64,000 nt of DNA from positions 6,337,837-6,401,836 of the forward strand of contig CM034600.1 in NCBI GenBank assembly GCA_020091685.1, given 5' to 3'. The stretch is from Lutjanus erythropterus. Taxonomy: Eukaryota; Chordata; Actinopteri; Lutjaniformes; Lutjanidae. Positions 38,501-47,452 of the stretch are shown piece by piece (position 1 is the stretch's first letter; each line of letters begins with the position of its first letter). The notes beneath the pieces are model-generated. The model was not told the DNA's origin. It saw nothing but the letters and a program-made list of their open reading frames with translations, and ran no database searches. A program made the translations under genes and the position numbers.

Positions 38501-41031
38501 TAATGTATGTATTTTTTCTTGACTCCAGATCACAGAGGTGCAGGTCCAAGTGACTGAGAGCTCAACAGCTCTGAAGGAAGCCACGACTGAGATGACTGAA
38601 ACCAAGAGGAGGTATCAGACACTGGACATTGACCTGCAGTCTGCACTGAGCCTGGTACGAACATTTGTGCTGGTTTCTGTCCCACTTTTGACCTGCAACC
38701 ACTCAACAAAAATATAAACATCATTCATGAGTTGAGATGAAAGATTTCAGACTTATTATATGAAAGCAAAAGTTTTATTTTTCGCAAATTTTGCTCACAA
38801 ATTTGTTAAAGTTCCCACGAAATGGCACGCAGCTAAAAGCAGTCCATGGATCTAGGGAGAGAGCGTTCTTAGTTGACTCACAGCTCACAATGAATGCAGC
38901 CAGGCTAAAACCAAACCAGCCTCCAGCCTCCGAGAGGGAATAGGCTACAATACCAAGATGGTTTTCTTGCTGGTTTTGGGGCTGACTCATGGCTGCTGGT
39001 AATTATTCTTAGTGTATTTACTTTAGCAACAAGTAAAGCTATCTTTCTATCAGCAAACTGTGTAAACAACCTTGGTACTTCCTGTCAGGCTGTCCTCATC
39101 CCAGTAGTGTTCTTGGAGGCTGCTGAGCATGATTGTGTTGCTCTGCTAACAGCTGAAAGTTGCATTTACCAGTTGATTCCACTGGGCACGGCACATCTTC
39201 ACCACAGTTTTTACCTGGCCTCGAAATGTCTGTAACCCCACTTGCAGTGGTTCAGCAGCATTTCAGCCCGCTTGATTATGTTGACGTGCTCAGATTTTGT
39301 TGATTTCGGTCCTCTTCCTTGCTCTTTCTGCTTCTACTATAAGCAGGCTATGTGGTTAAATAGTTTATTTTCTGTCCGTCTTTATGATCACAAGTCTGCA
39401 TGGGGGCTTTTAATTTGAAAACTGACTGGATGCTCTCTACTTTTTCTGTGTCTGACTTCCTGCCCACTCGATCTGCTCTGTGCTAATTCATGCGGCATCC
39501 ATCAAAAAAAGACTGATGCATGAAGACAACAAAATGTAAGCGCTGCTGGGTCTTTCTGTTGGTCACAATACAGGTGCTCTTTGGACACCTCAGGTATTTT
39601 GCACTTATTCTTAAGGTGAAGAGCTCATTGCATGGGTCAAACAGTCTTAATAAAAAAATCAAAAATACAAAATGACCAAGGCATATCGACCAACACAGGG
39701 CTGGTCAATACGTGTTTTGCATACAATTTCTTTTATTTTTTTTATTCTTTTTGTTGTTTTTGTTTGCCATGTAAAATAAAGGCATTTTAACTTTATACAA
39801 ACTTTACTGTGTGCCATGGTGTGTTTTTGAAGGAGCCTTGCAGTTTTGATTTTTAACTAAGACTGTTTGAAAATGCAATGAGCCCTTCACCTGAAGAAAA
39901 AGACTGATGCATATTTAAAGCAGAGGGAAGTGGAGAGCAGCCGCGGCGCAGCCATAACCCAACGCAGCTGTGCCTGGTGGAATTTAGCCATTAGTGACTT
40001 TAGCAACAATAGCTAAAGCTTTCTGTCCATCAGTAAACTAATTAAATTGCAGAGTTGAAGCTGACATCGGAGAACATCAAAATGGAAAACATAACTTTTT
40101 TTTTTTTAATATGATCCAGTTTCACCCAAGTTAGTGAATACATGTAAAAAGTTGTGCATTGTACAGTGAGGCTTGACCCCCAGAAACACTGCAGCTCCCT
40201 CCGCAAAATAACCAAGAATACCTACAAAGCAACAGATACTGGCATATAGGTGGCATATAGTACAATGTATATGTGATAAACTCTCAGTGTCTAGAAGCCA
40301 GCAAGGCTAACAGTTTAGCAAGGTAGCAGGTAATTTAATGCAGGAACTGCAAAGACCTAATGAAAAGACAAGAGCTGCTGCTGGCAATATCAAAAAATTC
40401 TGTTTCTCTACTGCATCCTTCAATCAAGCTTTTTCTTTACCTCTTGACAGAAAGCGGCCCTGGAAGCCACCCTACGTGACATCGAGGCGCGTTACAACAT
40501 GGAGGTGGAGAGGTACAACGCCATCATCCTGAGGCTGCAGGAGGAGCTCACTAACATCCGCAAAGACATCCAGCACAACTCAAGAGAGTATGAGAACCTG
40601 CTCAACATCAAGGTGAAACTGGAGGCTGAGATCATGGAATACAGGAGGCTGCTGGACGGCGGGGACCTCCGGTGAGCGAGAGGAGAGGAGGCAGAAAGTT
40701 TGGTTTAAACAATAATAAAACTGATGTTAAAAATGAAGTTGACATTTTTTGCTGAAAGCCAAACATTCACTGCTCTACAGTGTGAGCAGACAGGTATTGA
40801 GGCTTTGTTCATCTCAGGGAAGTTTTCACAGATTTGATTCAGATTATTTTCATTTGAACACATATTGATAAGGAAAGTAAAAGTAAATTCATTCCCTACA
40901 TTATCTGGCATCCACTGCTGTATTTCAGCATGTGGATGCCAGATAACTTTAAGACACAAAATATGTGAACCTAGTATTGATTTTTGTCTTTCGCTCTTTT
41001 TTCCAGACTAGAGGATGCTCTTGATTCTTAG
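35518..41031 (+). CDS. Keratin, type I (K18-like), third gene, tail truncated by TAG
   Basis: Exons: 35518-35976, 36609-36691, 36772-36928, 38275-38439, 38529-38654, 40451-40671, 41007-41031. Total 411 aa. The head (about 1-91) has a different N-terminus from gene 2 ([15 protein letters not shown]...), then the shared [20 protein letters not shown] and FRGGYNYQS. Helix start [13 protein letters not shown] at about 97-109, [11 protein letters not shown] in L12, helix end [10 protein letters not shown]. Odd points: the conserved Arg of NARLASDDF is Cys ([10 protein letters not shown], exon 2); the exon 4 donor is GTCTTA, which is weak; an in-frame TAG at 41029-41031 ends the protein at LEDALDS, while the former tail remains readable to 41118. 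Introns 3 and 5 are swollen by insertions. All other splice sites are sound, so a near full-length rod protein is expected. Confidence 0.8.
37061..37975 (+). mobile_element. TIR element with TCTTGTTACAT repeats inserted in intron 3 of gene 3
   Basis: The left end (CAGAGGTGGCAAAAGTACAC, TTGAGTAGAAGTACAGAT) is echoed inverted at the right end (ATACTCAAGTACAGATACCT). The interior (37180-37640) is a degenerate array of CTTGTTACAT / TTATGTCTTG. Gene 2's intron 3 lacks it, and flanking intron sequence (about 38130-38270) aligns with gene 2 at 32900-33060, which shows an insertion. The 143-codon frame inside is repeat-derived. Confidence 0.75.
38770..40280 (-). mobile_element. Repeat insertion in intron 5 of gene 3 (inverse of the 3.75-5.5 kb family)
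   Basis: The stretch at 39010-39125 (TTTAGCAACAAGTAAAGCTA, TTTCTATCAGCAAACTG, TTGGAGGCTGCTGAGCA) is the reverse complement of about 4340-4440. CCAGTTTCACCCAAG at about 40118 inverts a phrase at about 4130 and about 57300. The other keratin genes have 508- and 648-nt introns here against 1.8 kb in gene 3. Exact ends are not resolved. Confidence 0.6.
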
Positions 41032-41118
41032 CCGGTCCAGACCAAAGTGGGGACAGTCACTCAGACTCTGGTGGATGGAAAAGTGTTGTCAGAGAGCAAG
41101 GACGTCAAATCTAGTTAA
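41032..41118 (+). pseudogene. Untranslated former tail of gene 3
   Basis: After the TAG the ancestral frame stays open for 28 codons and still encodes the K18-type tail motif VDGKVLSESKD before TAA at 41116-41118. Against the same region of gene 4, five codons differ and all five change the amino acid (P/T, G/V, T/S, L/V, V/I), so selection on it appears relaxed. Confidence 0.7.
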
Positions 41119-41128
41119 AAAGTTGTTG

Positions 41129-41177
41129 AATAAAAGTGGAAGGAAAAAAACAAACAAACATTTGTAACAAAAATAAA
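41129..41177 (+). terminator. Poly(A) signals of gene 3
   Basis: AATAAA at 41129-41134 and 41172-41177. The second aligns with the gene 2 signal. Confidence 0.65.
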
Positions 41178-41334
41178 AAGGAACAAAAATTGTACCATCA
41201 TCTCTGTGACCGTTTTTTAACTTTGTTGTAAGGAGCAAAACAATCATTATATTACTTACATCATAATTATCCATTATTCAGTGCATCTGCTGATTATAAG
41301 ACATACACTATATTATTTCTATTCATAATTCCCT

Positions 41335-41740
41335 GAAAGGAATAATTCCAGTCCTTTTGGGACACATGCGTATTTGCTCCTTTGTGGAGAGTTAGGTAAG
41401 AAGATGCTACATATAAAGCTACAGCCAGCAGTTAGCTTAGCATTGAGGCTGGAAAAGGGGAAACAGCTAAGCTGGCTCTGAGCAAAGGCCCACTGGCACC
41501 TCCAGAGCTCACTAATTGATATGCTGTATCTCATTGTGTATTCATACAAAAGCCAAAGTGTAAAAACGTCAAGTTGTATTTTATTGTCTTTTATTCAAGT
41601 ACTGTACTATTTTACTTTCCATTATATACTACTTTATACTTCTACACTAAATTATAATTGCTCTTTTGTGCTTTTTACTCTACTTGTATTGACATAAAAT
41701 ATAATCAAATAATAATAATTAATAATGATTATTATTATAT
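41335..41740. repeat. SINE-like repeat and CAAGTACTGTAC-type repeat downstream of gene 3
   Basis: The first part has CTACAGCCAGCAGTTAGC, TTAGCATTGAGGCTGG and GAAACAGCTAAGCTGGC. The second has TTCAAGTACTGTAC and ACTACTTTATACTTCTACAC, a phrase common in teleost repeats. Confidence 0.6.
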
Positions 41741-41879
41741 CAGTAAGACTTTATTGATCCCCTACATGTGCGTCAAAAGAATAACAAAAGATGTTTTTTT
41801 ACATTGTGAAGTAGAGTGGGAGTTTTGTTCATTAACAATGAAAGTCTCTGACATTTGCAGAAATCATGTTCACAGACAA

Positions 41880-42361
41880 GGTAATGTATTCAAGTTTACA
41901 TTTTGTTACATTCACCGACGTTCTTTGTAATTTTCTGATGTGTACCGCGTTTGCCCAGAAGTTATAGAAACACTATCGATTTCAGCATACCCTTCAACAG
42001 ACTGGTTCATAGTGGGCATTAAGGGAACAAAGTCTAAGCAGGAAGGCTAAAGGTAAAAAATATAATATTGATAGGAGAGGAGTGGCAGGAAGAAATATTA
42101 CCCTTTAGAGTGATATATAAGACACTATAGGACTCTGTCCTCCACTCTTAGCTGCCAAATCCCTCCGTGTCAGGACGTATTCCTTCTTTCTCTGGTCATC
42201 AGCACACTTCTGTTAAGAGTCACAGTTCTATGCAGTTCACAGTTTGTCTCTGTGGTTCTTTAGTTTTCTGATCGACACACAGTCCAACAGCTTAAGACAT
42301 GGATAAGGTCCACTCTGTCTCTGCCTTTGGAGGGGCAGGTGGCTATGGGATAAGGAGGCGG
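41880..42361 (+). promoter_or_regulatory. Keratin promoter module C with truncated exon 1
   Basis: Full promoter (GGGAACAAAGTCTAAGCAGG, AGGAGAGGAGTGGCAGGAAG, TATATAA at 42114-42120) and a leader like gene 2. A short exon-1 remnant follows: ATG at 42299 opens a 21-codon frame, MDKVHSVSAFGGAGGYGIRR plus R, ending at TAA 42362-42364. This keeps only a fragment of the Gly-rich head. Module D starts at the GGTAATGTATT junction. Confidence 0.75.
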
Positions 42362-42877
42362 TAATGTATTAATGTTTTATTTATGTTATGTTTAGTCACA
42401 TTCGTTGACTTCCTTTGTCACTCTCTGATGTATCCTTGGAAGTTATAGCAAAAGGCAACTGCACGATCAAAATGAAAATGTCAGCACACTGTTTTGCCTT
42501 TGATAGCTTGGTTCACTTGGGGAATAATGGGTACAAAGTCTAAGCATGAAGGCAAAAGCTAGATATGTAATAGGAGAAGAGCGGCTGGAAGGAATATTGC
42601 CTTTCAGAGTGATATATAAGATCGTAAGACTCTACTCCATCCTCAACTCTCAGCTGCTAAACCCCTCTCTGCCAGGACGCACTGCCTCTGCCTTCGATCA
42701 ATCAGCACACTTCGTTTCGCAATGGAGGTCCAGATTAATATTGCAGTTCTACATGATTCACAAATAACCACCACAGTTCTTCAGCCTTCTATTTGATTTG
42801 CAGTCCCACAGCTGAAGACAAGGTCCACTCTGTCTCTTCCACTGGAGGGGCAGGCGGCTATGGGATAAGGAGGCGGT
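42362..42877 (+). promoter_or_regulatory. Keratin promoter module D with truncated exon 1
   Basis: Second full module: TATATAA at 42613-42619. ATGGAGGTCCAGATTA at 42722 matches the gene 2 start context but stops after 24 codons (TGA 42794-42796). A second head fragment lies at about 42804-42876 (GGAGGGGCAGGCGGCTATGG, then GATAAGGAGGCG). This is the nearest intact TATA box upstream of gene 4, and the likeliest driver of gene 4 if that gene is expressed. Confidence 0.75.
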
Positions 42878-43060
42878 AATGTATTAAAGTTTCTCTGATA
42901 TATCCCATATTTCCCCAGAAGTTACAGCAACATTCAACCACTCTATCAGTACACCCTTTTCCCTTTAATAGATTGGTTCATAAATAGCATTATGGGGACA
43001 AAGTCTAACCACTGCAAGTCTTCAGTTTTCTATTTGATATGCAGTCCCACAGCTGAACTG
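42878..43060 (+). promoter_or_regulatory. Keratin promoter module E, partial (TATA deleted)
   Basis: Starts with the same TAATGTATTAAAGTTT junction and keeps AGATTGGTTCATAAATAGCA and GGGGACAAAGTCTAA. It then jumps to the TTCAGTTTTCTATTTGAT segment just before exon 1 of gene 4. The Ets-like box, TATA box and leader are missing. Confidence 0.7.
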
Positions 43061-46000
43061 ATGGAAAGGGGCTACGCTTTCACTGTCCCTGAAGTGGAGG
43101 GCAGCTATGGGTCCAAGATCTCGACCACCTCCTACGGCACACGGGTTGGCAGCAGTTTCGGGGGTGGGTATGACTACCAATCCCAAGGATCAACCTGTGG
43201 AGCCCTGGCCATCACTAACGAGAAGATGACCATGCAGCACCTGAACGACCGCCTGGCTAGCTACCTGGAGACGGTGAGGAAACTGGAGAAGGCCAACAGC
43301 GCGCTGGAGATCAAGATCATAGAGGCCATCGAGAAAAGAGGCCCCATGGAGGGGAGGGACTACAGCAAATACGAGGCAATCATTGCAGAGCTGAGGGCCA
43401 AGGTGAGTCTATGAATCTATCAGTCAGTCTTAATGGTTACTGAGGTGTCTTCTGTTTAGTCAACTGAGGGCAAAAGATGTGTTTATAGCATATGTTTTAC
43501 ACAGCAAAAGTCATTCCAGGATGAGTCACTTTCACTTTTTTTATCAAGCCTCCTGCACTCCAAAGTGTTCACATATTTCTCTGACCGATTTCATAACATT
43601 TATCACCTGGACTCTTACCTTTATCTCCATGTTGAGCTATGGGAGAAAGTATCTAAAAGATAACCTGCTTTGTGGTTTTATGATTATAGCATGTTATCAA
43701 AGGGTGAACAATTTATCAACTTTAAAATTACATTATGCAGTCCATCAAAAACGATGGAGAATTAAAAACACTAAGTGCAACTGTGTATATAGTCTGTATT
43801 CCTCACAGTGAAACTCGTATTAACTATTTCATTTCTTTCAGATACTGGACACAATCAAGGGCAATGCACATCTTGCTGACGCTGCTGACAGTGCACGTCT
43901 GGCTTCAGATGACTTCAGAGTAAAGTGAGTGCTCATTTTTGTACACAAAATGAAACAGGCTCTCCATCCAGCATGAACATATCTGATATACAGAATATTT
44001 CATCAGGGTGGAGTACGAGTTGTCCATGCGTCAGGTGGTGGAGGCTGATGTGGCGAGCTTGAAGAAGCATCTGGATGACACCAACTTTACTAGCCTGCAT
44101 CTGGAGAACGACATTGAGTCTCTGAACGAAGAGATGATCAGCCTGAGGAAGAACCATGAGACGGTGAGGAACAATGGTCAGGACTTGTCTGGTTTTTAGA
44201 GGCATACAACTTTGCAAATCTACAATATTTTTTGTGGCAGTAAAACAGGACTTTTAGAGTAATGAGGATGAACATAGTATAAAGAGTGAGAAAGCAATAA
44301 AGTCCATATACATTATTGCCTCCTTGACCATGGCATGAGAATGAGGGTCGTTAATATATTAGTTTGAAAGTTGTGCTGACGTCATGAAAAAAATGTCCAG
44401 GTGCATGATTTTAATTTAGCATTTTCATGACAATTCATTGACTGCCATGTGACTATGTAAACAGGACTGAATACTTCTGTGCACAAGATAAGCACACTAA
44501 CCTTGTTCAGGAAATCACTCCGTGACTTCTTCCCCTGCAACAGGATGTTGCTGAATTGCATGCCCAGATTATGCAGGCTGGTGTCCATGTGGACGTTGAC
44601 TCTCCTAAAGGACAGGACCTGACCAGGATCATAGAGGAGATAAGGGCTCAATATGAGAAGATAGCACTGAAGAACCAGGAAGATGCCAAAGCTTGGGCTG
44701 AATCTCAGGTAATTTGTCATCGTTTGCATTGTCACATTTTCAGTTGACTTGCTGTGTTTGTTGAGTACTTTTTCTATGTACTACATGTATTTTATCTTGA
44801 CTCCAGATCACAGAGGTGCAGGTCCAAGTGACTGAGAGCTCAACAGCTCTGAAGGAAGCCACGACTGAGATGACTGAAGCCAAGAGAACGCATCAGACAC
44901 TGGACATTGACCTGCAGTCTGCACTGAGCCTGGTACGAACATTTGTCCTTCAAATTATACATTCATACTAGGCGATCGCAAAATATTATGCTCTTTGGGT
45001 TCCATTTGTTGCATAGGTTGCATAGGTTAACAGTGTGGACAATCTGCTTATTTTCTTGCAAGAAAGACTGAATCACTCTAATTTATATCTGTGTGAAACA
45101 TTGGTTAAGATATAGGAAGTTGTGTACACCATATGCTTGACTTTGAAGCTTTCAAGTGGTGAGAAAACTGCCGTGAGGCAACTGCAACATGGATGCTAAA
45201 ACTGTCACCGTCTAAGAGCTACAAAGGCTAACAATTTATCAAGCTAGCAAGTGGTTATTTTCCTGGGAATATCAACACTTTCCTCAGACATATTATAGAA
45301 TTATGCAGACAAGGTCTATACGACCAAATTTAGAATACATTCACTTACCATTTTTTTTAGCTAATTCGTACAAAAAGCAAAGTTTAAGAATGACAGGTTG
45401 TGGTTTTGCAGGTTATGCTTTTGGCCTGATTTTGCTGTTTCCCCCAGTTTCTTGTCTTTACATGCTAAGCTAAGCTAACTAGCTGTAGCTTCATATTTGT
45501 CAGGAAAAAAAACATCTCATTCTTGGCAACAAAGAGAAAAACTGTCATCAGAATCAAGCTTTTTCTTCACCTGTTGACAGAAAGCGTCCCTGGAGGCCAA
45601 CCTGCACGACATCGAGGCGCGTTACAACATGGAGGTGGAGAGGTACAACGCCATCATCCTGAAGCTGCAGGAGGAGCTCACTAACATCCGCAAAGACATC
45701 CAGCACAACACAAGAGAGTATGAGAACCTGCTCAACATCAAGGTGAAACTGGAGGCTGAGATCATGGAATACAGGAGGCTGCTGGACGGCGGGGACCTCC
45801 GGTGAGCGAGAGGAGAGGAGGCAGAAAGTTTGGTTTAAACAATAATAAAACTGATGTTAAAAAATTAAGTTGACTGTTTTTTGCTGAAAGCCAAACATTC
45901 ACTGCTCTACAGTGTGAGCGGACTGGTATTAAGGCTTTGTTCATCTCAGGGAAGTTTTCACAAAATTGATTTTCAAATTATATTGATAAGGAAAGTTAAT

Positions 46001-46132
46001 TCATTCCTTACATTTCAGCTGCTGTATTTCAGCATGTGGATACCAGATAACTTTAAGACACAAAGTATGTGAACCTAGTATTGATTTTACTCTTGGTTTT
46101 TGTCCAGACTACAGGATGCTCTTGATTCTTAG
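43061..46132 (+). CDS. Keratin, type I (K18-like), fourth gene; short head, truncated tail, promoter damaged
   Basis: Exons: 43061-43402, 43842-43924, 44007-44163, 44544-44708, 44807-44932, 45581-45801, 46108-46132; all borders are GT/AG and the frame is continuous. Total 372 aa from the ATG that matches the internal MERGYAF of gene 2. The frame is also open upstream to an ATG at 42992, but that part is former promoter sequence. Head about 52 aa, helix start [14 protein letters not shown]12 [11 protein letters not shown], helix end [10 protein letters not shown]. It ends at LQDALDS by a TAG at the same codon as gene 3. Exon 3 differs at conserved places ([25 protein letters not shown]). The TATA-proximal promoter is deleted; intact TATA boxes lie 450 and 950 bp upstream. 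It may be expressed from those or be a young pseudogene. Confidence 0.65.
45330..45515. repeat. SINE-like repeat in intron 5 of gene 4
   Basis: TTGCTGTTTCCCCCAGTTTC, ATGCTAAGCTAAGCTAACTA, and GTAGCTTCATATTTGTCAGG. Same family as at 22.85 and 33.8 kb. Confidence 0.65.
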
Positions 46133-46218
46133 ACAGTCCAGACCAAAGTGGTGACAGTCAGTCAGACTCTGGTGGATGGAAAAGTGGTGTCAGAGAGCAA
46201 GGACATCAAATCTAGTTT
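46133..46218 (+). pseudogene. Untranslated former tail of gene 4
   Basis: The ancestral frame is open past the TAG and encodes [15 protein letters not shown]. The old stop codon has also been lost (TAA became TTT), so the frame would run on toward the poly(A) signal. This is further evidence that the tail is no longer maintained. Confidence 0.65.
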
Positions 46219-46231
46219 TAAGAAGTTCTTG

Positions 46232-46291
46232 AATAAAAGTGGAAGGAAAAAACAAAAAACTGTAACAAACTGTAACGGTAACAAAAATAAA
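46232..46291 (+). terminator. Poly(A) signals of gene 4
   Basis: AATAAA at 46232-46237 and 46286-46291, in the same places as in genes 2 and 3. Confidence 0.65.
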
Positions 46292-46454
46292 AAATGAACA
46301 AAAATTGTACCATCATGTCTGCGACTGTTTTTTTTTTTTTTTCAAAACAGACATTACATTACATCAAGACTGTCAGTATGCTACATATAAAGCTACAACC
46401 AGCAATTAGTTTAGCTTAGCATTGAGGCTTGAAACATATACATATAAAAATCTC

Positions 46455-46822
46455 CCTGATGTTTCTCAGGCAGAAATCATGGTCACAGACAAGGTAATGT
46501 ATTAAAGTCAAGCATATGATTGGTTTAGAGATTGGCTTACAGTGGGAAATATGGGGACAAAGTCTAAGCAAAAAGGCTAAAGGTAAAAATGTAATATAGA
46601 TAGAAGAGGAGTGGCAGGAAGGAATACTGTAAGCTGCCAAATCCCTCTGTGTCAGGACGTATTGCTTCTTTCTCTGATCGACCAGCACACTTCTTTTAAG
46701 AGTCACAGGTCTCTGCAGTTCTTCAGTTTTCTAATCGACACACGGTCCCACAGCTGAAGACATGGATAAGGTCCATGCTGTGACTGTCACTGGAGTGTCA
46801 TGCGGCTGTGGGACAGGATGGA
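46455..46822 (+). pseudogene. Keratin promoter module F with truncated exon 1 (TATA deleted)
   Basis: Counterpart of module C in the next block: GGGGACAAAGTCTAAGCAAA and GAGGAGTGGCAGGAAGGAAT, then a deletion that joins the box directly to AGCTGCCAAATCCC, removing the TATA box. The exon-1 remnant has ATG at 46762 and a 21-codon frame starting MDKVHAVTVTG, ending at TAA 46825-46827. Confidence 0.7.
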
Positions 46823-47321
46823 GGTAATGCATTAAAGTTTTGTTCAGGTTATGTTTAGCCATGTTTGCTTCTTTCACTCATCACTCTCTCGTGAAGTTAT
46901 AGCAAAAAAAATGTCAGCATGTCGTATTGCCTTTGACAGATCGGTTCACTGGGGGGAATTATGGGGACAAAGTCTAAGCAAGAAAGCAAAAGGTAAATAT
47001 TTAATATAGCTAGGGGAAGAGTGGCAGGAAGGAATATTGCTTTTCAGAGTGATATATAAGACCATAGGGCTCTAGATCCTTCACTCTCAGCTGCTAAACC
47101 CCTCTGTGCCAGGACGCACTGCTTCTTCCTCTGATCAACCAGCACACCTATTTTAGCAATTGAGGTCCGGATGAATATTGCAGTTCTATGCGGTTCCCAA
47201 AATAAACATCACAGTTCATCAGTTTTCTATTTGATTTGCAGTCCCTCAGCTGAACACCTGGAGAGGAACCTCGCAGTCACTGTCACCGGAGGGCCTGGCG
47301 GTTTATGGATAGGGAGGCGGT
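46823..47321 (+). pseudogene. Keratin promoter module G with broken exon 1
   Basis: Counterpart of module D. Promoter elements are intact with TATATAA at 47053-47059, but the start codon is ATTG instead of ATGG (about 47160). A head fragment lies at about 47241-47321 (GGAGGGCCTGGCGG), ending in the AGGGAGGCGGTAATG junction. Confidence 0.7.
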
Positions 47322-47452
47322 AATGTATTAGTTACTCTGTCGTTTCTCTTTTTCTTTTGATAGACTGGTTCACAGTTGGTATCATGGGGACAATGTCTAA
47401 ACACCACAGGTATTCAATTTTCTTTTTCATATGCAGTCTCATAGCTGGAGCG
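47322..47452 (+). pseudogene. Keratin promoter module H, partial
   Basis: Counterpart of module E with the same internal deletion: AGACTGGTTCACAGTTGG and GGGGACAATGTCTAA are followed directly by TTCAATTTTCTTTTTCATAT. The shared deletion shows the block of three modules was duplicated after the deletion arose. Confidence 0.65.

Noticed and set aside
42299-42364. 21-codon frame MDKVHSVS... as a small gene
   Set aside because: It has a TATA box and a good ATG, but it is clearly a truncated keratin exon 1; annotated within the module.
42877-42885. GGCGGTAATG as a splice donor joining module D to gene 4 exon 1
   Set aside because: The GGTAATGTATT sequence starts a new promoter module and occurs after unrelated sequence in modules B, C and F, so it is better explained as a duplication junction. 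A splice there is possible but unsupported.
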